From a virus, in the IMG/VR virus record IMGVR_UViG_3300031985_000012, positions 1-32,967 of that record: a stretch of DNA of 32,967 bases; one strand, 5' to 3'. How positions within the stretch are numbered: the stretch's first letter is position 1; every line of letters begins with the position of its first letter. Of the stretch, positions 8,538 to 17,444 are shown piece by piece. The notes beneath the pieces were generated by a model that ran no database searches, was not told the origin of the DNA, and was given only the letters and a program-made list of their open reading frames with translations. The position numbers and the translations under genes are program-made.

Positions 8538-8540
8538 GCC

Positions 8541-9110
8541 ATGGGCGCTTCCCAGATCGAAATATGCAACCTGGCCCTCGCCAAGATCGGCGGGGGTGTC
8601 ATCACTTCGCTGGACGAAGGGTCCACGGCGGCTTCCACGTGCAAGCTGATCTACGGCGCCGTCCGCGATGAAGTGTTGCAGATCAGGCCATGGGCGTCCT
8701 GTGTGAAGCGCGCGAGCCTGGCCAAGCTGGACGAGGCCCCTCCCTTCGAGTGGGCCAACGCGTTTCAGTTGCCGCCGGACTTTCTGGACCTCTCGCGCCT
8801 CGGATCGGACCCAAACGCCCAGCCTCCCTACGCCATCGAGGGGCGGGTGCTGCTGACGAATGAAGGGACCGCTCCCGTGGTCTACGTTTTCCGAAACGAT
8901 GACCCCATGACTTACGAGCCGGTGTTGGTGGACCTTATCGCCACCCGCATGGCCGTGGACCTCTCCATGCCAGTTGCCGGGAGCGCCTCCCTCAAGACCG
9001 CCCTGGGCCAGGAGTACGAAATGAAGCGTCAGCGGGCCAAGGCCGTGGACGGGCAGTCCACCGGCCAGCCGAATTTCACCACCGTCACGTGGGTGGAGGC
9101 TCGGCAGTAG
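8541..9110 (+). CDS. Tail tubular protein A (T7 gp11-like adaptor)
   Basis: A 189-residue protein of the podoviral adaptor family, which sits under the portal and joins it to the nozzle. Recognisable features are the N-terminal ICNLALAKIGGG (8-19), the helix CKLIYGAVRDEVL (34-46) followed by a conserved Pro-Trp pair (50-51), an LPPDFLDLSRL segment about residues 76-86, and the late Tyr-Glu-x3-Lys region. Length fits the T7 gp11 group. It is followed immediately by its usual partner, tail tubular protein B. Confidence 0.85.
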   Translation: MGASQIEICNLALAKIGGGVITSLDEGSTAASTCKLIYGAVRDEVLQIRPWASCVKRASLAKLDEAPPFEWANAFQLPPDFLDLSRLGSDPNAQPPYAIEGRVLLTNEGTAPVVYVFRNDDPMTYEPVLVDLIATRMAVDLSMPVAGSASLKTALGQEYEMKRQRAKAVDGQSTGQPNFTTVTWVEARQ

Positions 9111-11465
9111 ATGGGCAAGGTCACGACCATCCAGGCCAGCTTCACCGCCGGCCGAATCTCCCCCCGGCTCTACGGCCGCGTGGACCTGGCCAAGTACCAG
9201 ACCGGCCTTGCCGAGTGCCGGAACATGGTGCTCATGCCGCACGGCGGCGTGACCCGCAGGAGCGGTACGATCTTCGTGCAGGAAACCAAGACCTCCAGCA
9301 AGAAGTCCCGGCTGGTGCCGTTCGAGTTCAGCACCAGCCAGGCCTACATGCTGGAGTTCGGCGACCTCTACATGCGGGTCTACAAGGACGGCTGGGCGGT
9401 GCTCAGCGGGGGCGCTCCCTACGAACTCGTCACGCTCTACGCCGAGGCCGACCTCCCTGGGCTCAAGTGGACCCAGAACGCGGACACGCTCTTCCTGGTA
9501 TGCCCGGGCCACCCGCCGCGCACGCTCACCCGCACAGGGCACACCTCCTGGACCCTGGCCAGCCTCCTTTTCATCGACGGACCCTATCTGGACGAGAACA
9601 CGGACCAGGCCAAGATGATCACCCCGTCCGGGACCGGGCAGTACGTCAAAAACGGCACATTCGACACCTCCATCAGCGACTGGACGAACAAAAGCGGGGC
9701 CGGGTCTGCCATCGCGTGGGACAGCAACTCCTACATGGTCCTGAACTCGAACGGGAACACGGCGGCCCACGCCCAACAGCAGGTGACGCTGCCGACAGCA
9801 GGGGTGGAGTACACCCTGGAGTTCGAGGTGAAGTCTGGCCCGGTGGTCTTGCGAATCGGGACCACGGATGGAGGCCAGGAGATCAAGGCCGACACGACGT
9901 TCGAGAAGGGAGAGCAGACGCTCAAGATCACCCCGGGCGCGACCAGCATCTATCTGGGCTTCCTGCACTCGTCGCTTGCAGCCAGGTCCATCGACAACGT
10001 GCGCATCAGCCGCCAGGAAGCCATCACCCTGACGGCCAACTGGAGCCATTTCGACGCCGGGCACGTGGGGGCTTTCATCCGCCTGCGGCATGGGGCCTAC
10101 ATCGGCTACTGCCGCGTGGACGCGGTGACCAACGCCACGACGGCCACGGCTACGGTGCTCGAACCCCTGGCGTCCACGGCGGCCACGCACACCTGGCGCG
10201 AGGGAGCCTGGAGCACGTTCCAGGGCTTCCCGTCCTGCGTGACCTTCCACCAGCAGCGGCTTTGCTTCGGTAACACGGTCAAGAGCCCGCAGACGATGTG
10301 GGCGTCCAAGTCCAACAAGTACACGGATTTCACCCCAGGGGTAGAAGCGGACGACCCGCTCAATCTGACCATGGCCAGCAATCAGGTCAACGCCATCTCC
10401 TGGATGGTGTCCGCCAAGTCTTTGGTGGTCGGAACCAGCGGCTCGGAATGGCGCGTCGGGGCGGCCGACTCGGAATCCCCCCTGGCCCCGGCCACGGCCG
10501 CAGCCAAGGAAGAGACCGCCTATGGGAGCGTCCAGAACGTGATGCCTGTGAAGGTGGCCGGCGTGACCCTGTTCGCCCAGCGCGGCGGGCGCAAGGTGCG
10601 GGAACTGGTCTACGACTACCAGACCAACGGCTGGGTGGCCCCGGACCTGTCCTTGCTCGCCGAGGACATCACCAAGGGCGGCGCCATGGCCATGGCCTTC
10701 GCCCAGAACCCGGACTCCATCCTCTGGATGGTCAGGGGCGACGGAAAACTTCTGGGCCTGACCTACAATCGAGTTGAACAGGTGGTCGGTTGGCACTGGC
10801 ACGACACGGACGGCGAAATCGAGGACGTGGCCGTCATCCCATCCGGCGAGAACGACCATGTGTGGATCATCGTCAAGCGCACCATTGGCGGCCAGGCCAA
10901 GCGCTACGTGGAGCGGCTCGCCGCACCATTCGTTGACCAGGCCCGGGAAGACGCCGTGTTCCTCGATTCCTGCCTGACCTACTCCGGGGCGGCGGCGGCG
11001 GCCTTCACCGGACTGGGCCACCTGGAAGGAAAGACCGTACACATACTGGCGGACGGCTCGGTCCGTTCGCCCAGGGTCGTGACCGGCGGTTCCGTGAGCA
11101 TCGACAAAGCGGCAACGAAGGCCACCATCGGCCTCCCGTTCATCTCCGAGATTCAGACCCTGCGCATCGAAGGCGGCGGGGACGACGGCACCGCCCAGGG
11201 AAAGACCAAGCGCATCAGCCGCGTGATGGCCAGGGTCCACCGCAGCCTCGGCTACTCCATCGGCGTGCGCCAGGGCAACACTTTCTCCCCGCCGCACCGC
11301 ACGACGGCAACGCCGCTTGGCCAGGCCCCGGACCTGTTCAGCGGCGATGAGGATGTGCGCATCAACTCTGGCTATGAGACCGAAGGCCAGGTCTGGATTC
11401 GCCAGGAGCAACCCTATCCTCTCACGGTACTGGCCGTGATGACCACGGTGCAGACGAACACATGA
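9111..11465 (+). CDS. Tail tubular protein B (T7 gp12-like nozzle) with inserted carbohydrate-binding-like domain
   Basis: A 784-residue nozzle protein; the ATG follows the preceding stop without a gap. The N-terminus has the family signature: FTAGRISPRLYGRVDLAKY, then CRNMVLMPHGGVTRRSGT (about residues 12-60). Between residues 181 and 301 is an extra module, starting NGTFDTSISDWTN and closing with SIDNVRISR, that has the layout of a CBM4/9-type jelly roll (opening N-G-x-F-x3-W-type strand, closing D-x-V-x-I strand). The nozzle fold resumes with the ITLTANWSHFDAGHVG stretch and the WMVSAKSLVVGTSGSEW segment typical of the family. It forms the distal tail tube through which DNA leaves. The extra module might bind surface sugars; this is inference. 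Confidence 0.85.
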   Translation: MGKVTTIQASFTAGRISPRLYGRVDLAKYQTGLAECRNMVLMPHGGVTRRSGTIFVQETKTSSKKSRLVPFEFSTSQAYMLEFGDLYMRVYKDGWAVLSGGAPYELVTLYAEADLPGLKWTQNADTLFLVCPGHPPRTLTRTGHTSWTLASLLFIDGPYLDENTDQAKMITPSGTGQYVKNGTFDTSISDWTNKSGAGSAIAWDSNSYMVLNSNGNTAAHAQQQVTLPTAGVEYTLEFEVKSGPVVLRIGTTDGGQEIKADTTFEKGEQTLKITPGATSIYLGFLHSSLAARSIDNVRISRQEAITLTANWSHFDAGHVGAFIRLRHGAYIGYCRVDAVTNATTATATVLEPLASTAATHTWREGAWSTFQGFPSCVTFHQQRLCFGNTVKSPQTMWASKSNKYTDFTPGVEADDPLNLTMASNQVNAISWMVSAKSLVVGTSGSEWRVGAADSESPLAPATAAAKEETAYGSVQNVMPVKVAGVTLFAQRGGRKVRELVYDYQTNGWVAPDLSLLAEDITKGGAMAMAFAQNPDSILWMVRGDGKLLGLTYNRVEQVVGWHWHDTDGEIEDVAVIPSGENDHVWIIVKRTIGGQAKRYVERLAAPFVDQAREDAVFLDSCLTYSGAAAAAFTGLGHLEGKTVHILADGSVRSPRVVTGGSVSIDKAATKATIGLPFISEIQTLRIEGGGDDGTAQGKTKRISRVMARVHRSLGYSIGVRQGNTFSPPHRTTATPLGQAPDLFSGDEDVRINSGYETEGQVWIRQEQPYPLTVLAVMTTVQTNT

Positions 11466-11911
11466 GCACGCGCCTGGAATCCCTCTCCCTGGAGCACCTG
11501 CGCGACCTGCGCATGCGGCCGGACCATCAGGCTTACGTGGACGCCCTGGGCGCGGCGAACGCTTCCGTTGAGCGCACGCTTGTGGCGAACGGCGGATTGG
11601 CGTTGGTCGCGCCGGAAGGCGTCGTGGCCTGCGCTGGCGTGACCGTGTTCTGGGAAGGCGCGGGGCAGATGTGGATGCGCGCGGGCGTGCTTTCGGGATG
11701 TTACCCGGTGGCCCTGGCCAGGCATTGCCGGGTGCTGATCCGGCGCTTCGAGGACGTTTTGCGGCTTCGGCGCATCCAGGCCACGGTGAAGGCGGACAAC
11801 GAGCCAGCCCTCCGCTTCATCCGCTGGCTGGGTTTCCGGGCCGAGGGCCTGCTCCGCGGCTACGGCCCTGAGGGCGCGGATTACATCATGTTCGCCAGGG
11901 TGAGGGCGTGA
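11462..11911 (+). CDS. GNAT-fold internal virion protein, T7 gp13-like
   Basis: A 149-residue protein in the position of T7 gene 13, overlapping the nozzle stop by 4 bp. The C-terminal half, with KADNEPALRFIRWLGFRAEG (residues 108-127), is the acceptor/beta-bulge end of a GNAT fold, but the acetyl-CoA loop usually written R-x-x-G-x-G/A is not present. It probably does not bind acetyl-CoA normally. Phage members of this group (DUF2833/gp13 type) are virion or assembly proteins despite the fold. A true, atypical acetyltransferase is less likely but not excluded. Confidence 0.7.
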   Translation: MSTRLESLSLEHLRDLRMRPDHQAYVDALGAANASVERTLVANGGLALVAPEGVVACAGVTVFWEGAGQMWMRAGVLSGCYPVALARHCRVLIRRFEDVLRLRRIQATVKADNEPALRFIRWLGFRAEGLLRGYGPEGADYIMFARVRA

Positions 11912-12333
11912 TGTTAAGGCCCGCTAGCAAAGAAGATTTCCCCGTCTTCGCGGATTTGATCAAGGCGATGATCAAATCTTCACCTGCGGCGTTGTTTGGG
12001 TTCTCACCGAAAGCGGTTGCCGCCTTGTTCGGCGGCGGGTGTCTCGGGCTGGTGGCGGATGTGGATGGACGGCCCGCCGGGTTCGTCCTGTTCTACGTGT
12101 CCCCCTCCATTTTCAACCCCAGCGAGTCAGCCGGGATGGTTTTTCTATGGGGGGTTCTCCCGGAGTTCCGGGGAGCGGGTGTCGGCCGGGCGCTGCTTGC
12201 GGCGGCGGCTGATGCTTGCAGGGAGGCCGGGGCCAGAGGCGTGTGCATCATGACGACCGAAGGGCCGCCAGCCCACACGGCGCGAACTCTCGGATTCGGC
12301 CCGTACAAGGTCGGACTCATCAAGGAGCTGTAA
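11911..12333 (+). CDS. GNAT family N-acetyltransferase with intact acetyl-CoA motif
   Basis: A 140-residue GNAT protein immediately after the gp13-like gene (TGATG overlap). It begins LRPASKEDFP, a typical first strand, and has a complete motif A: GVLPEFRGAGVGRALL, with the pyrophosphate-binding RGAGVG at residues 87-92. An AHTARTLGFGPYKVG segment forms the last strands. ATG at 11911 is preferred; the GTG 3 bases upstream lacks advantage. Unlike its neighbour it looks catalytically competent. The substrate cannot be told from sequence; acetylation of a virion or host protein is possible. Confidence 0.8.
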   Translation: MLRPASKEDFPVFADLIKAMIKSSPAALFGFSPKAVAALFGGGCLGLVADVDGRPAGFVLFYVSPSIFNPSESAGMVFLWGVLPEFRGAGVGRALLAAAADACREAGARGVCIMTTEGPPAHTARTLGFGPYKVGLIKEL

Positions 12334-12334
12334 T

Positions 12335-13426
12335 ATGCCGTGGGTTGTTCCAGCCGTAATGGTCGCCACCACCGTGGCGAGCACTGCCATGTCGGCCAAG
12401 GGCCAGGCGGACGCCGGGGCGGCGGCCGCAGCCTCAGCCGACGCGCAAAAGAAGCTCTCCCTTCTCGACAACGAGAAGTCCATCCTCAACTCGGTTCTCG
12501 CGCAGTACGAAGCCAAGCGCATCCAGGCCGAGACGGCGCTCGACCTCGACTACCTGTCGTTTGCCACCGAACGCCAGGCCCGTTGGCTCAAGAACGTCTC
12601 CGAGTTTGACAGGGCACAGGCCCAGGCCCAGGCCGCCGGACAAGCGAAAGCCATGGCCGACACCGCCATGGCCAGGGGCAAGGACGCGGTTGCCCTGGCG
12701 GAGTCCGAAGCCAAGGCCATCGAGGCCAAGGGCGATGCCCAGGCGGCCCAGGGCCGCACGCAGACTCGTTTCAAGCGGACCATGCAGGCCAGCGAAGATG
12801 CCAAGGCCTTGGGGTTGCAACGGGCCTCTTTTGGAGCCCGGATGGTTGCGGCCACCGGTTCCGCCCTGGACGTGCTCCAGCACGAGGAGGCTATGGCCGG
12901 AATCCGTCAGCAGGCGGTGGAAATTCTCGGGGGCATGCAGGTGGACGACATCCAACTGGACACCGCGCTCTCTGCCAGTCTCAAGCGCCAAGCCGCGCAT
13001 GTGCACGCCGCCGGGATGATGCGCGATGCCTTGACACAGATTGACGAACGAAACCTCGACCTCTCTTTCGCTTTGACGCGCAGCAAGGTCGAGTCTGACC
13101 GCGAGATCGCCTTGATCGAAGAGGAGGGATGGCGCACGGCCCTCAAGATGAAGATGGGCTCCGACAACAAGGTCAACCAGGTTGTCATGGGGGCTCACAA
13201 CCAGGCGCTGCAAGGCTCGGCTGCCGTGGGCTCCGCAGCCATGTACGACGCCGCCGGGTCGTCTGCCCTGAATGCTGGCTTCACCAAGGCCGGGACCAGC
13301 CTGCTCACCGGCGCCAGCGACGTCTACAAGATCGGGAAAGAAGCCGGATGGTTCAAGCCTACGCCCCCCTCCCCGGCATCAAGCTACGGCGTGTCCGGAA
13401 GCGAGCGCGTCGCCGCGAACTACTAG
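12335..13426 (+). CDS. Internal virion protein, T7 gp14-like position
   Basis: A 363-residue Ala-rich protein with an N-terminal hydrophobic segment (about residues 3-20), then long helices rich in Ala, Gln, Lys and Asp. The stretch FGARMVAATGSALDVL (residues 167-182) resembles the conserved A-A-x-G-S-x3-V-L element of podoviral internal core/ejection proteins. A short Gly/Ala hydrophobic patch occurs again near residues 292-315. In T7 the equivalent protein is ejected and forms the outer membrane part of the DNA channel. The ATG is preceded by AAGGAG in the end of the GNAT gene. The specific homology is moderate; the order nozzle - gp13-like - gp14-like - large ejection proteins supports it. 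Confidence 0.7.
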   Translation: MPWVVPAVMVATTVASTAMSAKGQADAGAAAAASADAQKKLSLLDNEKSILNSVLAQYEAKRIQAETALDLDYLSFATERQARWLKNVSEFDRAQAQAQAAGQAKAMADTAMARGKDAVALAESEAKAIEAKGDAQAAQGRTQTRFKRTMQASEDAKALGLQRASFGARMVAATGSALDVLQHEEAMAGIRQQAVEILGGMQVDDIQLDTALSASLKRQAAHVHAAGMMRDALTQIDERNLDLSFALTRSKVESDREIALIEEEGWRTALKMKMGSDNKVNQVVMGAHNQALQGSAAVGSAAMYDAAGSSALNAGFTKAGTSLLTGASDVYKIGKEAGWFKPTPPSPASSYGVSGSERVAANY

Positions 13427-13435
13427 GAGCCAAGC

Positions 13436-15598
13436 ATGCGCATCCCCGCTTTCGGTCTCGGCGGCACCCCAACGCCCTACACCTTCGTGGAGGAGTCCAC
13501 CAAGGGGCAGCGCGATGCCACGGCGACAGCCGGGCGCGCCCAGGCCATCGAGGCCGCCGCCCTGGCGGATGCCGGGCAGACCATGATGAACGTCGGCAAG
13601 GACGTCTACGCCTTCACCAAGCGCATCGAGGAGCAGGAGGCCCTGACGGCTGTTCAGGCTGGCCGGTCGGTCTACCGCGTCAAGAGCGCCCACGCCGCCT
13701 TGGACTGGGAAAACACCATCGACGGACCCACCGCCCTGAACTCGCTGAACGGACTCAAGGAGCGCTTGGAGCCCATCAAGCAGGAGATTATCGACAGCGC
13801 CCCAAACGAACTCGCCAAGGAGCGCCTCAAACTTGACCTGGACGCCCACGAAGCGGACGTTATGGTCCACGGCGAGAAGGTGGCCAGGAAGAAGTTCACG
13901 GAGCACTCCGTGGAGGTCGACAAGGAAACCCACAACAACCTCAGGCAGGCGGCGCGTCTGGCAGGGCAGCAGGGGGACGTTGCCGCGCTCCAGGGCGTCA
14001 TCGACCAAAGAAGTGCCGGGTTGATGGCCATGGGCGCGTCCGGCGTTGTTTATTCCAAGTCGGAAGCGGATCTTTTGAATAGCCAGAATGGCCGAACGTA
14101 CGTCGCGGACTTCCTGCAGGGTCAACTGGACAATGACCGCACTGCGATGAAGGCTATCCGGGATTTCGAGGCAGGCCAATACAACGAAAAGCTGGGGGCC
14201 AAAGAATACGACAGGATGAAGCACATGGTGGAGGTCCGCAAACACCACTTTATCGCCGAGGCCAGACGCGCTCAAGCCGAGGCGATGCAGAAGGCGCGCG
14301 AGGACGCCACCGACACCGTTGAATATCTCCAGGACCAAGTTGCCAGCGCCACGGCCACAGGGAGGGTCACGGGGGACACGGGCGGGGCGCTACTCAAGCT
14401 CCGCAAGCTGGGCGGCAAGTTCGCCAGGAAGGCGGACAACCTGGAAGCGGCCATCACCTCCGGCATGACGGTGCATGGCACCCTCCAGGAGGGCGTTTTT
14501 CTGCCCTTTGACGAACAACGGAAGCGGTTGCAGGCGCTGCAACCTTCTGACGGGGAAGAGAACTACGCTATCAAGGCCCAGGCGATTCAGCGGGGCCTCC
14601 ATGTCCTCGACACGCAAGAGGACGCCTTCCGGAAGAACCCGGCCGGGTTCACCATGCGCCGAGCGGCCACTCAGGTGGCCCAGAACGGCGGCGATCCGGC
14701 GGCGGACTTCTCCCGCGTGTTGAAGCTTTCGCTGGACATCCAGCGGCAGATGGGGCTTTCCGAAACCGAGTTGCGCGTTATCCCCGCCAAGGAGGCCAAG
14801 CAGATTGCCGGGCAGTTCCAGGCGGCTGACGCGGACGGGAGGCTTCAGATCATCAGCAAGCTTGCAGCCTACGGCCCCTACAAGGACAAGGCCCTGGCTG
14901 AACTCAAGATCGACCCGAGCGCTCTGCACGCCGCCGCGATTATGGACACAAACGACCCGCAGGCGCTCAACGCGGCCCGCCTCCTGGTGGACGTGAGCCC
15001 CGACAAGGTGAAGCTCACCCCGGACGAGGAGAAGGCCGCCACGACGGACGTTCTCAAGAATGCCGCCGTCCCTGCCCTGCTCCAAAAGCAGGCCGCCTTC
15101 ATGGCCCGGGGAGGCGTCTCGCGCAACGTCTACGCCCAAGAGCTCACATCTGTCGGCGCGCGGATAGCGCGGCTGACCGGCAACCCCCGCCGGGCCGCCG
15201 AAGTCCTGGACATGGCGTACACCACCGTCGATGACGACCGCCTGGCCTTGGCCCTTGTCCCCAAGGACATTTCGCAGCGCGAGGCCGTGCGCGGCTTTTC
15301 CATGCTGCGGGAAAGCATCTCCGAAGATGACTTGGCGGACATGAAGGCCGCTCTGGTGGCCTCGAAAGGGGCCGGGACAGGCGAGCGCCTTTTCCAGCAG
15401 CGTTTCCGGGACATCAAGCGAAGCGGCGTTTGGATCAACGATGGAGACGGATTTGCGCTCTACGACCCCGGGACGCAGCTTCCCGTCGCCGTCAAGGGTG
15501 GCCGCCCCTTCAGGGTGACAACCGCGCAACTCAAGGACGCCACCCGGCAACTGCCATCGGCCACCGATTCGGTTGCCGACGAAATACCCACGTTCTGA
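13436..15598 (+). CDS. Large internal virion/ejection protein, T7 gp15-like
   Basis: A 720-residue, almost wholly helical protein starting after GGAG. It begins MRIPAFGLGGTPTPYTF and runs through repeated charged helices (for example residues 110-170 and 255-300), with no membrane segment and no catalytic motif. Size, helical content and position between the gp14-like gene and two further internal protein genes fit the T7 gp15 class, which is stored inside the capsid and injected to build the periplasmic tunnel. Sequence-level recognition is weak, so the assignment is by architecture and order. Confidence 0.65.
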   Translation: MRIPAFGLGGTPTPYTFVEESTKGQRDATATAGRAQAIEAAALADAGQTMMNVGKDVYAFTKRIEEQEALTAVQAGRSVYRVKSAHAALDWENTIDGPTALNSLNGLKERLEPIKQEIIDSAPNELAKERLKLDLDAHEADVMVHGEKVARKKFTEHSVEVDKETHNNLRQAARLAGQQGDVAALQGVIDQRSAGLMAMGASGVVYSKSEADLLNSQNGRTYVADFLQGQLDNDRTAMKAIRDFEAGQYNEKLGAKEYDRMKHMVEVRKHHFIAEARRAQAEAMQKAREDATDTVEYLQDQVASATATGRVTGDTGGALLKLRKLGGKFARKADNLEAAITSGMTVHGTLQEGVFLPFDEQRKRLQALQPSDGEENYAIKAQAIQRGLHVLDTQEDAFRKNPAGFTMRRAATQVAQNGGDPAADFSRVLKLSLDIQRQMGLSETELRVIPAKEAKQIAGQFQAADADGRLQIISKLAAYGPYKDKALAELKIDPSALHAAAIMDTNDPQALNAARLLVDVSPDKVKLTPDEEKAATTDVLKNAAVPALLQKQAAFMARGGVSRNVYAQELTSVGARIARLTGNPRRAAEVLDMAYTTVDDDRLALALVPKDISQREAVRGFSMLRESISEDDLADMKAALVASKGAGTGERLFQQRFRDIKRSGVWINDGDGFALYDPGTQLPVAVKGGRPFRVTTAQLKDATRQLPSATDSVADEIPTF

Positions 15599-15605
15599 GG
15601 GTGAT

Positions 15606-17444
15606 ATGGTCACATGGTTTGAAGAGGTGAGACCGCAAGGCGCTGATGACGTCGCCAGGAGCTTCGCAAGCCGCGAGACGCCCCTTGGCGAGTACCTGGG
15701 GGCCAAGGTCACGGAGGGTTTCGACTACACCACCACCGGCCGGTTCATGGATGAGCGCCGCATCCGCCAAGCCGAAGAGGAGGCCTACGGCCGCGACACG
15801 CGCCCGGCGGTGGACTCCTACGACATGGCCTTCGCCGATCCCGGGGCGCAAGCCAACCTGACCCGCTCTACCCGCCCGGTGCTGACCAAGAAGCAGTGGA
15901 TCGAGTCCGAACATTTCCGCCCCTCCATCGACTTCGAGAAGGCCGGGGAGATGACGCCAGTCCGCGCGCAAATCCTGGCCGAGGACTTCGACAAGCGCCG
16001 GTACAGGGACAGCCTGATTGAGCGCTCCCCCACCGGCATGCGCTCCATCCTGGGTTTCGGGGCGGCCATGCTGGGCTCGCTACCGGACCCGGTGAACCTG
16101 ATCGGGTTCGGAGGCGTGGCGGCGGGCCGCACGCTTGGCAAGGCGGCGTTGATCGGCGCAGCCGAGAACGTGGCGGCCACGACGCTCGCGGACGCCGTTG
16201 TCCTCCCCGATCTGGCCGCGCGCGGCGAGAAGGTGGGCTTCCAGGAATTCGTCATGGACAACATGTTCGCTGCGGCCATCGGTGGCCTGTTCGGCCTGGG
16301 CGGGCAGGCCCTCAAAAACGCCACGAGCACGGCCAGGCTGCGCGCGCACATGACCGAGCGCCAGACCCTGGCGGGGAGCCTGGAAAAGGCTGTGGCGGAC
16401 GTGGCCGAGGGCCGCCCGGTGGACGTGCGGGAAGTTCTGCGGCTGGAAAAGGAGGCGCTGGGCAGGCTTTATGATGAAGCGCTGGTCCATCCTCTCGGGG
16501 GCGATCCGCACAACCCCCAAGTTCGTCTCGCCTTCGCGCAACTGGCGGACGAGCTGGACGTACAACTGGGGGACATCCTGGTTGATCGGGGTTCGGGCAA
16601 GCTCAGACCCAGCGGGGAGATCAAGACGGACCCCAAGTTCAACTTCGGCATGGTGAAGTTCATTTACAAGCACGGAGAGGGTTCGCACCTGCCGGAAAAA
16701 CTGCACGTCACGAAGGATGACATCTTGTCCTTCCCCGAGATTCTGCGGGACTACATGCCGGACTATGATCCCCGGTACGGAAGCTATCAGTGGGTTGTGG
16801 AGCGCGAGGACGGCAGGCGGGTGATGTACGTGGCCAAGCTGTTCGAGGAGGACCAGGCTGGGCACCTGGCAACGGTACACGTGCTCTTCGACGACAAGGC
16901 GGAATCGCGGCCACTTTCCCAAAAAATCGGCGCTGGTCCTGCTCCCGAAGCCTCCTCCCAAGGTTCCCGCTTGGAGGGAGATACTGCCGAAGGGGCTTTG
17001 AGTTCGCCCACATCGGAGTCGGGGGCCGCCAGCGCCACCGAAAAGAATATAACCACGGACGCGACTTCTGTCAAAGGCGAAGTGACGCCGCATCGCGCGG
17101 CCGTGGAATCGGCTTTGGCCCCGTTCGTGGCGGACGCTCCCGGAGCGGCGCCGACGCGCATCATAGAGGAGAAGCCACAAGCGAAGCCGGGCGTTGTCCA
17201 ATTTGGCGAGCCGAAGCCGGAACGCTTCGCAGAACCCAAGGAAGTGATCCAGCGCGCGGAGCAGTCCCCGGAGATGTCCCAACAGGCCATGCATGCCCAG
17301 ATCGAGGCCATGCGCGACAAGGGGCAGTTGCGCGGCGTGGACCACTTCGAGCTGCAAGAAGCAGGCGCGGCCACCGAGAGGGCCGAGCGCTACGGCGAAC
17401 ACCTTCTGAACATCGCCGAATGCGCGGCGAAGGTGGCTGGGTAA
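15606..17444 (+). CDS. Ejection protein fused to a probable PBECR-type (Barnase-EndoU-ColicinE5/RelE fold) nuclease domain
   Basis: A 612-residue protein; the ATG at 15606 follows TGAGGGTGA right after the previous stop. Residues about 1-290 look like an internal virion protein: a hydrophobic Gly/Ala stretch (about 137-165, starting ILGFGAAMLGS, then DPVNLIGFGG) and a second at 215-235. Residues about 300-430 differ: NFGMVKFIYKHGEG (H356), then LHVTKDDILSFPEILRDY and a Trp-containing strand. This matches the pattern of phage BECR-fold nuclease domains (PBECR group of polyvalent proteins), where a Lys-His pair precedes a D-I-x2-x-P-E-I-L helix. Residues 430-530 are a low-complexity linker; the C-terminus is helical. 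The nuclease would travel into the host with the DNA. Domain identity is inference from motif pattern. Confidence 0.65.
   Translation: MVTWFEEVRPQGADDVARSFASRETPLGEYLGAKVTEGFDYTTTGRFMDERRIRQAEEEAYGRDTRPAVDSYDMAFADPGAQANLTRSTRPVLTKKQWIESEHFRPSIDFEKAGEMTPVRAQILAEDFDKRRYRDSLIERSPTGMRSILGFGAAMLGSLPDPVNLIGFGGVAAGRTLGKAALIGAAENVAATTLADAVVLPDLAARGEKVGFQEFVMDNMFAAAIGGLFGLGGQALKNATSTARLRAHMTERQTLAGSLEKAVADVAEGRPVDVREVLRLEKEALGRLYDEALVHPLGGDPHNPQVRLAFAQLADELDVQLGDILVDRGSGKLRPSGEIKTDPKFNFGMVKFIYKHGEGSHLPEKLHVTKDDILSFPEILRDYMPDYDPRYGSYQWVVEREDGRRVMYVAKLFEEDQAGHLATVHVLFDDKAESRPLSQKIGAGPAPEASSQGSRLEGDTAEGALSSPTSESGAASATEKNITTDATSVKGEVTPHRAAVESALAPFVADAPGAAPTRIIEEKPQAKPGVVQFGEPKPERFAEPKEVIQRAEQSPEMSQQAMHAQIEAMRDKGQLRGVDHFELQEAGAATERAERYGEHLLNIAECAAKVAG

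Noticed and set aside
8313-11411. 1032-codon open frame on the minus strand opposite the tail nozzle gene
   Set aside because: It lies antisense to a clearly recognised structural gene; the high GC third positions remove stop codons from the opposite strand. The translation is low-complexity and resembles no protein.
11462-11911. Functional acetyltransferase call for the first GNAT-fold gene
   Set aside because: The acetyl-CoA binding loop is missing; position equals T7 gene 13, so a structural role is preferred.
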